From NCBI RefSeq assembly GCF_002893625.1, contig NZ_PKMZ01000003.1:434001-498000 (forward strand): 64,000 nucleotides of DNA. Reading direction: 5' to 3'. Positions 49,411-57,278 of the stretch are shown piece after piece (within the stretch, counting starts at the first letter, position 1; every line of letters starts with the position of its first letter). The notes beneath the pieces are model-generated. The model was not told the origin of the DNA. It was given only the letters and a program-made list of their open reading frames with translations, and did no database searches. Both the position numbers and the translations under genes were made by a program. Source of the DNA: Mangrovicella endophytica. Its GTDB lineage: Bacteria; Pseudomonadota; Alphaproteobacteria; Rhizobiales; Rhizobiaceae.

Positions 49411-49513
49411 AGAGACAGCGAGTGCAATCGGCCACAGCGGCGAGCGTTCGGCAGCTTTACCTTCACGTCCGTCAGCCGAGCTGACCATCGCGTCTCAGCC
49501 ATGACTACTCGAG

Positions 49514-49888
49514 TTATTGAAGTGCGCGTTCGCGTGGTCGACGCGTTCTGTTAGAGGAGACGGAACGTGGTCGGTTCCAATTAGCCCACGTCGGCGACCG
49601 AGCCTGAGCTACGCCCACACGAGCTGAGCCATAACGTGTGCGCCGCTGAACGGCCGTCACGAGCCGCGCCCACCAAGGTTCCGAAAAGTCCTGCCCCGCT
49701 GTGACCACCGCGGTCACGTCGAGAAGGTCGAAGCCCGAGCGGATACCACGAACCCGGACGCGGCGACCCAGGAGACGTCGCGGTGGCCGAAGCAAGTCGA
49801 GACGCCAGTGGCCGCCGTCGTCGGCGCGCAGGCACCATCCCGCCCTGTCGATAAGCAGCAGGCCTTCCAGTTCGCGGCGCGACCCCAT
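49514..49888 (-). CDS. DUF5818-like protein, C-terminal part atypical
   Basis: A 124-residue frame from ATG 49888 (GTG 49903 is an alternative). The first about 55 residues, 'GSRRELEGLLLIDRAGWCLR' and 'GRRVRVRGIRSGFDLLDVTAV', resemble DUF5818 proteins that I associate with sphingomonads. The remaining part, rich in Arg, Trp and Ser, does not look like the family and may be out-of-frame or decayed sequence. The function is unknown. It suggests transfer from another alphaproteobacterial order. Confidence 0.55.
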   Translation of the reverse strand: MGSRRELEGLLLIDRAGWCLRADDGGHWRLDLLRPPRRLLGRRVRVRGIRSGFDLLDVTAVVTAGQDFSEPWWARLVTAVQRRTRYGSARVGVAQARSPTWANWNRPRSVSSNRTRRPRERALQ

Positions 49889-50205
49889 CGGCGTGCGCCT
49901 CACCGTCAGTCGAACCTAGGATGCAGCAACGGTTGGCCGGACGCCGAGTGGCAGCTTGCGGGTGATCAATTCTTCGTTCAGCTAACGCCCGCAGCGGCAA
50001 AGGACCCATTCTCGGTCACTCGCCGGCTCTAATCCGCACCCTGGAACCGCCACTCGTTCACCTTTGTCAGTGCAGGTTTGTGGCTTCCAGGGCCTGTAAC
50101 GCCGTGCCGAGTATTCCAGCGCGCCTCGGCAATGGTGCCATCGATGCGTTCACGATGGCGTTGACGCGTGCCACTTCCCATATCGTTCGCGACGAGGAGA
50201 GGCGG
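49889..50205. other. gap between DUF5818-like and TraR/DksA-like genes, no gene seen
   Basis: About 317 bases between two divergent accessory genes. No frame, tRNA or clear repeat stands out; it should carry both promoters, but I find no convincing boxes. Confidence 0.5.
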
Positions 50206-50466
50206 ATGGCTGGCGGTTGGACGCGCGACGGCGCAGTGCAGGATCAGATTGAGGATACGGTAGTGGACGCGGTTCTCGCCGCTCGGGCCAGCATGCCTAG
50301 CTGTGAGAGCGAGCCCTTCTGCGCGATCTGCGGGGACGACATCCCTGAGGGTCGCCGCCGGGCCATTCCTGGCGTACGCACCTGTGTGACGTGCCAGAGC
50401 GGGCGTGACCGGCCGCTGACCTCAGCGTTCAACCGGCGGGGCAGCAAGGACAGCCAGCTGCGGTGA
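50206..50466 (+). CDS. TraR/DksA family C4 zinc-finger protein
   Basis: An 86-residue TraR/DksA-type protein of the short plasmid/phage kind. The four-Cys zinc finger 'FCAICGDDIPEGRRRAIPGV' followed by 'RTCVTCQSGRD' is complete, and the N-terminal helix has 'AVQDQIEDTVVDAVLAAR'. TraR proteins bind the RNA polymerase secondary channel and change promoter use without ppGpp. ATG 50206 with GAGGAGAGG upstream is chosen over an in-frame start 126 bases earlier. Short TraR genes are common on islands and phages. A small frame overlaps its stop (GTGA). Confidence 0.85.
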   Translation: MAGGWTRDGAVQDQIEDTVVDAVLAARASMPSCESEPFCAICGDDIPEGRRRAIPGVRTCVTCQSGRDRPLTSAFNRRGSKDSQLR

Positions 50467-50630
50467 TCGCGCCAGTCATTGACGGTGCCGCACCCAGCTT
50501 CGTCGTGATCATCGTCAAGGCGGCGTACGCGCAGGTCATCAATATTTTTCAGCTCGGTATTGTCGGCTTCCACGACGAACGCGAGGTCTTCGCCTGGGAG
50601 ATGCAGTCGCTAGCGGGCGGGACTCCATGA
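50463..50630 (+). CDS. possible 55-residue protein coupled to the TraR-like gene
   Basis: A frame starting at GTG 50463, overlapping the preceding stop as GTGA, and ending at TGA 50628-50630. It encodes a mostly hydrophobic first half ('SFVVIIVKAAYAQVINIF') and an acidic second half ('FHDEREVFAWEMQ'). I do not recognise a family. The overlap suggests translational coupling, but the shortness makes chance possible. Confidence 0.35.
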   Translation: MIAPVIDGAAPSFVVIIVKAAYAQVINIFQLGIVGFHDEREVFAWEMQSLAGGTP

Positions 50631-50770
50631 TGCCGCGTCCGGCACGTTCAGCGACGAACCCACACGGCGGGCGTCAATCACGCAACAGATGACCTAGGTT
50701 AGCTTTTCGGTCGTGCTTCGGCTTGACTAACTACATCAAGACACTGGTCGTTAAAACCGACCGCGTCGCG

Positions 50771-51880
50771 TCACCGCTGAAAGGAAAAAAGCGCGGTTGG
50801 CAGCGAAGCGGGGGCGCCCGGCTTATACCAGTTCGTATCCTGGATATGCGAGGCAGTGACGTAGATCGTCCCGTCCGGCCCTTCCGACAGCGTATCGGGC
50901 CAGCGCAATCTCTTGTCGGTTACCACCGGCTCCAGCGCATCGCCCGTCCAATACTTCACGGAATTGTCGGTTGGTGAGGTGACATAGAGCGTGTCGTCGC
51001 TGCCCATCCAGAGGCCGTCCGCAACATTGGTCGTGCCGACGGTCTTCACCGCCGCTTCAACGTCCGAGGCAGAAGTGCCCTTGCTGAGTTTCGATGTATC
51101 GATCGAATAGAGCGTTCGGCCGGTCAGCGCCTGCCAGTAAAGCGTCTCTCTGTCGTTGGAGATCGCAAGGCCGTCGGACGAGAAGCTGGGCTGGCGACCA
51201 TCGGGCCGACGAAGCGGCTTGCCATCGATTTCGACGATCACGTCCTTCTCGACCTGCGTGGACTTATGGCCGTCGAGCGCGCGGAAGGCGTCACCGGTGT
51301 CAAGGTTGACGACTATGATCGCGCCGCGTGTGCCCGAATCAGTAATGTAACCGGTCTTGCCGTCAGCGCTGAAGCGGATGTCATTGAGATAGGTGCCCTG
51401 AAGCGCCACCGTCTCGTCGAACAGGATCGTCTTGGTGACTTGGTCGGTCGCGAGGTCGACACGGACCAGCTTGGGGCCGCCGGGCAGGATCTTTTCGTTG
51501 CCGGGCGCGGCGGGATCGAGCACCCACAAGGCGCCCCGACCATCCGCCACGATCGATTGCACGCAGACGAAATACTCGCCGACCGGCATTTCGCTCGCCT
51601 TCGCGTTGCGCCAGGAATTCCATCTCTCGTCCGGATAGGCCTTGAGCTTTCCGCTCGGCAGCAACTCGGCGACTGAGATCGGGGCGTCGTCGGTCCAGCG
51701 CGGGAAACAGACGAAGATCCGCCCGTCCTCGGTGACGCTTACGCCGGTCACCTGATGGTCGAAATCCGCGACCTTGGTGAGTTTCGAATCCGTGCCCGCG
51801 AACTTGAACGCGAACGCGGCTCCGGCTGCTGCGGTGCCGGCAACGGCGGCTCCGACGAGCGCCTTCTGCTTCGTGTCCAT
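50771..51880 (-). CDS. major royal jelly protein/yellow-like beta-propeller, exported or membrane-anchored
   Basis: A 369-residue protein with an N-terminal hydrophobic segment ('ALVGAAVAGTAAAGAAFAF') and an MRJP/yellow six-bladed propeller: 'VTEDGRIFVCFPRWTDDAP', 'LWVLDPAAPGNEK', 'YLNDIRFSADGKTGYITDSG' and 'LTGRTLYSIDT'. Bacterial relatives bind small aromatics or act as lactonase-like or dopachrome-tautomerase-like enzymes; the activity is not known. It is the last gene of the minus-strand cluster. Its first codons are duplicated as a 26-bp perfect repeat at 54436-54461. Confidence 0.88.
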   Translation of the reverse strand: MDTKQKALVGAAVAGTAAAGAAFAFKFAGTDSKLTKVADFDHQVTGVSVTEDGRIFVCFPRWTDDAPISVAELLPSGKLKAYPDERWNSWRNAKASEMPVGEYFVCVQSIVADGRGALWVLDPAAPGNEKILPGGPKLVRVDLATDQVTKTILFDETVALQGTYLNDIRFSADGKTGYITDSGTRGAIIVVNLDTGDAFRALDGHKSTQVEKDVIVEIDGKPLRRPDGRQPSFSSDGLAISNDRETLYWQALTGRTLYSIDTSKLSKGTSASDVEAAVKTVGTTNVADGLWMGSDDTLYVTSPTDNSVKYWTGDALEPVVTDKRLRWPDTLSEGPDGTIYVTASHIQDTNWYKPGAPASLPTALFSFQR

Positions 51881-52554
51881 CAGACTGTCCCTCCCTCAAG
51901 CGGCCGCGCGACCGACGTGTTCCTGCTCGTCCTCTCCTCATCACCAGCGGATGCAATCTTGAACGCCAAGATTTGTGCGCGGTGGATCTGGGGAGGCTCG
52001 GCGAACAGCGAAGCAGCGCTTCCGGATAGCGCCGTGCCGATTTCGCCCGACAGATGCGCCTCGCGCCCTGCCTCGTCGGCGAAGGTATCGACGATGGCGA
52101 ACCGAGTCTTTCCGAGACGCAGAGCGTACCACGACAGGGTGCCCGGCTCCCGCTCCACGGCCGATCGGGCTCCTTGCAGGAAGCGGGCAACCTCTTCCTC
52201 CGCACCATCCCGTGCTTCAAGCGGAACGTGCAGGGCCAAGCGCGGCAGGGCGTCCGCCGCCGGCACCTTGAGGGCGAGGATGTCGGCCGGCTCGATCTCC
52301 GGCAATCCGTTGAGGATGGTGAAGGTCTTCACCACCAGCGCCCGGCCGACCGTGCCGAACAGATGCTTCAGCCGGCCGGCATTGCCGGGGAAGGTATCGA
52401 AGATGGCGAAGTCGGCGGGGCCAAAGCGCAGCGCGTACCAGTGCCGCGTGTCCTGCTCATGCTCGACCGGCTCCAGCGCACCCCGGAGGAATTCAGCGGC
52501 ATCTTCCTGGTGGGTCGGCCCGGCTTCAATGCCTACGAACAGTGCCTTGTGCAT
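51880..52554 (-). CDS. tandem-domain antibiotic biosynthesis monooxygenase (ABM)-like protein
   Basis: A 224-residue protein made of two ABM ferredoxin-like modules, about residues 1-95 and 100-210, both showing the pattern 'W-Y/F-A-L-R-F/L-G ... F-A-I-F/V-D-T-F' ('HWYALRFGPADFAIFDTF' and 'SWYALRLGKTRFAIVDTF'). ABM proteins act as small cofactor-free quinol monooxygenases or haem-degrading enzymes, normally as homodimers, so this fusion may be a one-chain dimer. AAGGAGAG precedes the ATG. It shares one base with the MRJP start. Confidence 0.83.
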   Translation of the reverse strand: MHKALFVGIEAGPTHQEDAAEFLRGALEPVEHEQDTRHWYALRFGPADFAIFDTFPGNAGRLKHLFGTVGRALVVKTFTILNGLPEIEPADILALKVPAADALPRLALHVPLEARDGAEEEVARFLQGARSAVEREPGTLSWYALRLGKTRFAIVDTFADEAGREAHLSGEIGTALSGSAASLFAEPPQIHRAQILAFKIASAGDEERTSRNTSVARPLEGGTV

Positions 52555-52611
52555 CTTTTCTCTCCTTGTTCCGATGGTAGCGCCTCGAGCTCTGGGGAAG
52601 GCGTCCTGGGC

Positions 52612-53451
52612 CTAAATCATGGGAAGTTCGCGCGGCCGGTCGCCAAGCGGGAACGCCGCGTCGATCATGGCGAGTTCGGCGTCCGTCAGCCGCAGCGCGC
52701 CGGCGCCCGCATTGTCGGCAGCGTGCTCCGCGCTGGACGCCTTGGGGATAGCGAACAGCGATGGCCGACGCACAAGGAAGCGCAGCGCCACCTGGCGTGC
52801 TGTCGCGCCATGGCTCGCTGCAATCTCCTCCAGCACGCGGCCGCCCGGCGTGTCCGGGCCAGGGAAATTGCCATGGCCGAACGGGCTGTAGGCGGTTACC
52901 GCGACTCCGTGCTCCTCGCACCAGGGGACCACGGCGTGCTCGATCGCGCGCTCACCTACGTTGTAGAGCACTTGGTTGCAGGCGATGCGGCCTTCGCCCC
53001 CCGCTTTCCACGCGGCCTCCAGGTCGGGCACGTCGAAGTTGCTCACCCCCCACGACAGGATCTTGCCCTGCTCGCGGAGCTGCTCGAAAGCGGCGAAAGT
53101 TTCCTCGAGCGGGTGTGAACCCGGCCAGTGCAGGAGGTAGCAGTCCAGCCGGTCGGTGCGCAGCCGCGCGAGCGACCGCTCGCAGGCAGCCACCGTCCCG
53201 TCGCGGGAGGCGTTGCTGGGGAGCACCTTGGAAACGAGGAAAACCTCGTCGCGCCGGCCGGCGACCGCCTCGCCGACCACATCCTCGGCGTCGCCATACA
53301 TCTCGGCGGTGTCGATGTGGGTCATGCCGAGGTCGAGGCCCCGGCGCAGGGCGGCGATCGCCGTGGGACCGTGCGCGTCGTCGATGTACCAGGTCCCCTG
53401 GCCGATCACTGGGACGTAGTGCGGGACGACGCCGAACGGGCGCCGCTCCAT
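52612..53451 (-). CDS. aldo/keto reductase
   Basis: A 279-residue AKR of TIM-barrel fold using NADPH. The tetrad is Asp47 and Tyr52 in 'HIDTAEMYG', Lys75 in 'LVSKVLP' and His108 in 'YLLHWPG'; 'SWGVSNFDV' and the C-terminal 'AIPKASS' cofactor site are also present. ATG 53451 gives the usual family start 'MERRPFG'. A GTG at 53514 in frame would add 21 low-complexity residues and overlaps the stop of the cut-off PfpI fragment. It could reduce an aldehyde or quinone produced in the same cluster. Confidence 0.9.
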   Translation of the reverse strand: MERRPFGVVPHYVPVIGQGTWYIDDAHGPTAIAALRRGLDLGMTHIDTAEMYGDAEDVVGEAVAGRRDEVFLVSKVLPSNASRDGTVAACERSLARLRTDRLDCYLLHWPGSHPLEETFAAFEQLREQGKILSWGVSNFDVPDLEAAWKAGGEGRIACNQVLYNVGERAIEHAVVPWCEEHGVAVTAYSPFGHGNFPGPDTPGGRVLEEIAASHGATARQVALRFLVRRPSLFAIPKASSAEHAADNAGAGALRLTDAELAMIDAAFPLGDRPRELPMI

Positions 53452-53510
53452 GCCCTCCGGCCCCGGCGAAGATGGCGCGTGCTGCGCGGTGCCGGTCGCA
53501 GGAGCAGGCG

Positions 53511-53624
53511 TCACGCGGCTGTCGCCTCGTCGAGCGCCTTGCGCGGCTCGGTCATGTCGACCTGCTCGAAGCCGTCCGTCACCCAGATCACGACGGTCAG
53601 GACATTCAGAGTCTCACTCGCCAT
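53511..53624 (-). pseudogene. cut-off N-terminus of a PfpI/DJ-1 family glutamine amidotransferase-like protein
   Basis: A 37-codon frame with GGAGATGGGAAG upstream encodes 'VTDGFEQVDMTEPRKALDEA', the usual first beta-strand and helix of PfpI/YhbO-type stress proteins (normally about 180 residues), then stops. The stop overlaps a GTG in frame with the aldo/keto reductase. The rest of the gene, including the Cys nucleophile, is missing, so a deletion probably joined the two. Confidence 0.7.
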
Positions 53625-53649
53625 CTTCCCATCTCCAATGACGAATGGT

Positions 53650-53958
53650 CTACGCGGGCTGCTTCTCCGCGACGACGTCGAGCTGCTCAATCGTGGGCTC
53701 TTCGAAGAGCACACCCGTATTCTCACCGAGCGCTTTCGCGACCTCGCCCGACAGGTGCGCCTGGCGCCCGTCTTCGTCGGGAAAGGCGTCGAAGATCCCG
53801 AACGACGAGGGTCCGAACTGGATTCCGAACCACCTGACGGTTTTGGGCTCGCCTTCGACGATCGACAGCCCCTGGTTCAAGAAGCCGCGGACGTCGTCCT
53901 CCCTGCCGGGCAGTGCTTCCAGGCGCACCAGAAGCGCCTTGCTGACCTGTGTCGCCAT
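53650..53958 (-). CDS. single-domain ABM-family quinol monooxygenase-like protein
   Basis: A 102-residue ABM protein: 'KALLVRLEALPGREDDVRGFL', 'RWFGIQFGPSSFGIFDAFPD' and a C-terminal strand ending 'LDVVAEKQPA'. It is the third ABM module in this cluster and closely resembles those of the two-domain protein at 51880. GAGGAGAG precedes the ATG. The family usually oxidises quinols or protects against them; the substrate is not known. Confidence 0.85.
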   Translation of the reverse strand: MATQVSKALLVRLEALPGREDDVRGFLNQGLSIVEGEPKTVRWFGIQFGPSSFGIFDAFPDEDGRQAHLSGEVAKALGENTGVLFEEPTIEQLDVVAEKQPA

Positions 53959-53997
53959 CTCGGGTCTCTCCTCTGCTCGTTCCCGTTGTCGCGATGA

Positions 53998-54411
53998 TCA
54001 GAACGCGGCTGCGGCCGCCTCGGCGACCGTCTGATCCTGCTCGCCTGTGCCCCCGCTCACTCCCACCGCCCCGACGACCTGGCCGTCCTGGCGGAGCGGG
54101 ATGCCGCCGGCGAAAATCATCACCCGGCCGTGGTTGGAGTTCTGGATGCCGTAGAACGGCGCGCCGGGCTGAGCGTTCTCGGCCAGGTCCTTGGTCGCGA
54201 TGTCGAACGCGCGCGCCGTGAAGGCCTTGTTGATCGAGATGTCGACGCTGCCCACCCACGCGTTGTCCATGCGGATGTGGGAGACGAGGTTGCCGCCCGC
54301 GTCGACCACGGCCACGTTGCTCGGCGACCCGATCTCGGCCGCCTTGGCCTGACCGGCGGCGATCACGCGTTGAGCGTCTTCGAGCGACACGGACTCTTGC
54401 TTAATGGTCAT
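53998..54411 (-). CDS. haem-binding/GlcG-HbpS family protein
   Basis: A 137-residue GlcG/HbpS (Haem_degrading, DUF336) protein: 'VSLEDAQRVIAAGQAKAAEIG', 'VAVVDAGGNLVSHIRMDNA', 'INKAFTARAF' and 'GGIPLRQDGQVVGAVGVSGG'. HbpS-type members bind haem and help sense oxidative stress; others are accessory to glycolate or diol metabolism. It is the first gene of the minus-strand cluster after the palindrome at 54567-54582. AAGGAGAG lies before its ATG, like its neighbours. Confidence 0.9.
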   Translation of the reverse strand: MTIKQESVSLEDAQRVIAAGQAKAAEIGSPSNVAVVDAGGNLVSHIRMDNAWVGSVDISINKAFTARAFDIATKDLAENAQPGAPFYGIQNSNHGRVMIFAGGIPLRQDGQVVGAVGVSGGTGEQDQTVAEAAAAAF

Positions 54412-54435
54412 GAGACTCTCCTTGGCTTGCTCGCA

Positions 54436-54461
54436 AGCGCCTTCTGCTTCGTGTCCATCAG
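54436..54461 (-). repeat. 26-bp duplicate of the MRJP gene start
   Basis: These 26 bases are identical to 51858-51883, which include the MRJP ATG and its first eight codons. Here they give a 17-codon mini-frame 'MDTKQKALASKPRRVS' whose TGA overlaps the GlcG-like ATG. Weaker similarity continues about ten bases upstream. It looks like a recombination scar left when genes were inserted between the promoter and the MRJP gene. Confidence 0.75.
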
Positions 54462-54566
54462 CTGTGCCTTCAGGTCATTTGGAGGCGTGATCGATAGCGT
54501 CAACAAGCCGGTGAGCAGCCGGGTTCCTGAACATTCCTCATAAAATAGCTTGCATAGCGTCATAAC

Positions 54567-54582
54567 GACGGAACGTTCCGTC
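54567..54582. promoter_or_regulatory. perfect 16-bp palindrome GACGGAACGTTCCGTC in the divergent promoter
   Basis: It is fully symmetric and lies between the minus-strand MRJP/ABM/AKR/GlcG cluster and the plus-strand alcohol dehydrogenase. TetR-family operators often have this GGAACGTTCC type of core. On the minus strand a TATTTT element lies downstream at a plausible -10 distance. The regulator is not encoded beside it. Confidence 0.65.
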
Positions 54583-54627
54583 AGACGGCTGGTTCACCTG
54601 CCATCAACGAAAAAAGGGAGACCCAAC

Positions 54628-55875
54628 ATGCGCGCGCTCTGCTGGCACGGAAAAGGCGACGTTCGGGTGGACACTGTCCCCGACCCCGAAATCAAGCATC
54701 CGCGCGACGTCATCATCAAGATCACCGCCTGCGCGATCTGCGGCTCCGATCTGCATCTCCTCGACGGCTACCAGCCGACCATGGAGAGCGGCGACATCAT
54801 GGGCCACGAGAATATGGGCGAGGTGGTCGAGGTCGGCTCCGAAATCACCACCCTGCAGAAGGGCGACCGGGTCGTCGTTCCGTTCACGATCAGCTGTGGC
54901 TCGTGCTGGTTCTGCAAGCAGGGTTTGTTTTCTTGCTGCGACACCACCAATCCCAATGCCGCGATGGCGATCAAGGCGATGGGCCATTCGCCCGCCGGCC
55001 TCTTCGGCTTCAGCCACATGATGGGCGGCTATTGCGGCGGTCAGGCCGAATATCTGCGGGTGCCGATGGCCGATGTGGGCCCGATCAAGATTCCGGACAA
55101 CATCACGGACGAACAGGCCTTGTTCCTGTCGGACATCTTCCCGACCGGCTACATGGCCGCCGAGAACGCCCAGATAAAGCCGGGCGACACCGTGGCGATC
55201 TGGGGCTGTGGCCCGGTCGGCCAATTCGCAATCCGTTCGGCCCTGATGATGGGCGCCGGCCGCGTCATCGCGATAGACGAAGTCCCGGAGCGGCTGGCGA
55301 TGGCCGAGGCCGGCGGAGCCGAGACGATCAACTTCGCCGACGTCGATGTCTATGACGAGCTGATGGCGCGCACCGACAATCGCGGGCCCGATAGCGCGAT
55401 CGACTGCGTGGGCTGCGAAGCCTCCGCGCACGGGTCGGCCGACGCCGTGCTCGACAAAGCCAAGGCGACCGTCTTCCTCGCCACCGACCGCGTGCATGTT
55501 CTGCGCGAAGCGATCATGAGCGTGCGCAAGGCGGGGACGATCTCTATCCCTGGCGTCTATGTCGGCATGGGCGACAAGATCCCGATTGGGGCCGCGATGA
55601 ACAAAGGCCTGACTCTCAAGATGGGGCAGACCCACGTCCAGGCCTACACCAAACCGCTGCTCGACAAGATCGTCGCCGGCGAGATCGATCCGAGCTTCGT
55701 CGTCACCCACCCGGCCAGCCTCGAAGACGCCCCGGACATGTACAAGCAGTTCCGCGACAAGAAGAACGGCGTAATCAAGGTCGTGCTGCGGCCCGGAGAC
55801 GCAGCAAGCTCAATGCGATCTGGATCGACCTCGTCGATGGAACCCACATCTCCGATGCCGGAGCATGATGGTTAG
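54628..55875 (+). CDS. zinc-dependent alcohol/formaldehyde dehydrogenase-like protein
   Basis: A 415-residue medium-chain dehydrogenase. Catalytic zinc ligands are seen as Cys in '[10 protein letters not shown]' and His-Glu in 'MGHENMGEV'; structural-zinc cysteines lie in '[15 protein letters not shown]'. The NAD site is '[10 protein letters not shown]'. It resembles the glutathione-independent formaldehyde dehydrogenase (FdhA) group. ATG 54628 has AAGGGAG upstream. The last about 20 residues, rich in Ser, Thr and Pro, extend past the usual end. It is divergent from the ABM cluster around a shared palindrome. Confidence 0.92.
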   Translation: MRALCWHGKGDVRVDTVPDPEIKHPRDVIIKITACAICGSDLHLLDGYQPTMESGDIMGHENMGEVVEVGSEITTLQKGDRVVVPFTISCGSCWFCKQGLFSCCDTTNPNAAMAIKAMGHSPAGLFGFSHMMGGYCGGQAEYLRVPMADVGPIKIPDNITDEQALFLSDIFPTGYMAAENAQIKPGDTVAIWGCGPVGQFAIRSALMMGAGRVIAIDEVPERLAMAEAGGAETINFADVDVYDELMARTDNRGPDSAIDCVGCEASAHGSADAVLDKAKATVFLATDRVHVLREAIMSVRKAGTISIPGVYVGMGDKIPIGAAMNKGLTLKMGQTHVQAYTKPLLDKIVAGEIDPSFVVTHPASLEDAPDMYKQFRDKKNGVIKVVLRPGDAASSMRSGSTSSMEPTSPMPEHDG

Positions 55876-56055
55876 GCCGATCTGAGGGCCTCTTTGGGAC
55901 GAGTCAGCGTCAAGGTACGACTCTATCTGAGCGAGAGATGGGACATGAAGTCGCGGCCGCAGGCATCCCGCGTCACCGGCCGGACCTCGCCTGCTACCGA
56001 GCAGCTGCAGCGGACGCTCGTATCCGCGAGCTAGGAGTTTGGCAGGGACAGGCTG

Positions 56056-56727
56056 ATGGCTTTCACGCACGGTGCTGAGCAAGGCTTGAAGCGCTTCGTA
56101 GGGTTCACTGACGCGGTCTTCGCGATCGCGCTGACGTTGCTGTTCGTCGAGATCCAGCCGCCCGGCAGCCCGGATGGGCCGCCCGCCGCTGCGGACGCGG
56201 CGCGGGCGGTCGCCGAACAGTGGCGGGATCATCTGGCGCTGATCGTAAGCTTCCTCGGCATCGGCATCTACTGGCTTCAACATTATTACAGCGACCGTCT
56301 CTACGCCAAGAGCGACCATGTCTTCAGTTTGTTCAACCTCGGCTTCCTGTTCGGCATCATGGCTTTGCCATACCCGGCGCGGCTTTGGGCTTTTCACCTG
56401 GGCGGACCAGGTGAGGCTGAGGCGACTGCGATCCTCGCGGCCGCGCTACTGCTTCCATCGCTGTTTTGGCTGATGAAGTGGTTCTACGCGAGTTGGCACC
56501 GGCGGCTGATCGATCGTCGCCTCGCGCCCGATTACGTCAGCCAGATGACGCGGCGCTATGTGGTGGGAACAACGGTTCTGGCGCTTGCGGTGCTGATCGC
56601 GCTGGTCGCTCCTCGGCTCGGCCTTGCCCTTAGCTTTGCCGCCACGGCCTACTGGATACTGCCGCAGCCCAGCCCCCGCTACCAACCTGGCGAGGAGCCC
56701 GACGAAGAGGAGCGGACCGGAGATTGA
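56056..56727 (+). CDS. TMEM175/DUF1211-type potassium channel-like membrane protein
   Basis: A 223-residue protein with about six hydrophobic helices. The first helix has the TMEM175 motif as 'FTDAVFAIALTLLFVEI' (family F-S/T-D-x-x-F-A-I-A-x-T-L-L), which lines the K+ pore. 'IGIYWLQHYYSDRLYA' is the usual second-segment pattern. Bacterial members have one repeat and form tetramers. No regulator is attached. The 180 bases before it hold no gene. Confidence 0.88.
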   Translation: MAFTHGAEQGLKRFVGFTDAVFAIALTLLFVEIQPPGSPDGPPAAADAARAVAEQWRDHLALIVSFLGIGIYWLQHYYSDRLYAKSDHVFSLFNLGFLFGIMALPYPARLWAFHLGGPGEAEATAILAAALLLPSLFWLMKWFYASWHRRLIDRRLAPDYVSQMTRRYVVGTTVLALAVLIALVAPRLGLALSFAATAYWILPQPSPRYQPGEEPDEEERTGD

Positions 56728-56766
56728 GGAGCTGCGATAGACGTCTCAGCGAGTAGGCAGGACTCT

Positions 56767-56908
56767 AAGGTGCGGCATAGGTGCAGCGAGATGAAACCGT
56801 CAGTTGGAGAGGAGGGCCGCGCGGAGCATCGCAAACGCAGTCGGCTACAAGCCTCTAGACGAAAATCGCGTGTCGTGGCATCGCGACTCCTAGGTGCTGC
56901 ATAGGAGC
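56767..56908. repeat. two further copies of the 18-bp iteron-like repeat (R3, R4)
   Basis: R3 (56767-56784) and R4 (56891-56908) match R1 and R2 near 49.2-49.4 kb in the same orientation; R3 and R4 also share the following AGCGAG[AG]TG. They end 46 bases before a tRNA-Leu. No gene is seen between the TMEM175 gene and the tRNA. Confidence 0.6.
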
Positions 56909-56953
56909 AGCGAGGTGCAAACAGACCCACGCTTCGTTCGTATGCCGCCCTGC

Positions 56954-57038
56954 GCGGGCGTGGTGGAATTGGTAGACGCGCCGGATTCAAAATCTGGTTC
57001 CGAAAGGAGTGTCGATTCGATTCCGACGGCCCGCACCA
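56954..57038 (+). tRNA. tRNA-Leu (anticodon CAA), possibly defective
   Basis: An 85-base leucine-type tRNA with long variable arm, D-arm TGGTGGAATTGGTAGACGCG, anticodon loop TTCAAAA giving CAA, T-loop TTCGATT and encoded CCA. Two pairs are broken: acceptor position 7-66 is G-G, and the T-stem pair 53-61, almost always G-C, is A-C. It may be a decaying or island-borne copy. The 240 bases after it contain no gene. Confidence 0.8.
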
Positions 57039-57278
57039 TCATTCAATATCAACCTTAGGGACTTGTCCCAGTTGGTGAGCGCTGCGGCTCGATCGCCGAT
57101 CGCGCCGATGAACTTGCGGCGGCCGAGAGCCGAAGGCTGTTGATCGCGCATCACGCGCTCTGAGTGGAGTGTTTGCTTTTTCGTTGGGCGCCATGCCGGT
57201 CAGGGCCGGCGCAATTCGATCCGCATTGGCAATCTCCGAAAACGTCACAGTTGACCTGGTAGCCACCCAGCATGACGC

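Noticed and set aside
49073-49435. 120-residue minus-strand frame over the R1/R2 repeats
   Set aside because: No ribosome site, no family resemblance, and the repeats inside it are not kept in a coding frame in the other copies.
49184-56908. CRISPR-like array
   Set aside because: Only four diverged repeats at irregular, wide spacing and no cas genes.
56679-56990. 103-residue minus-strand frame across R3/R4 and the tRNA-Leu
   Set aside because: It runs through the tRNA and repeats, lacks a ribosome site and has no coding character.
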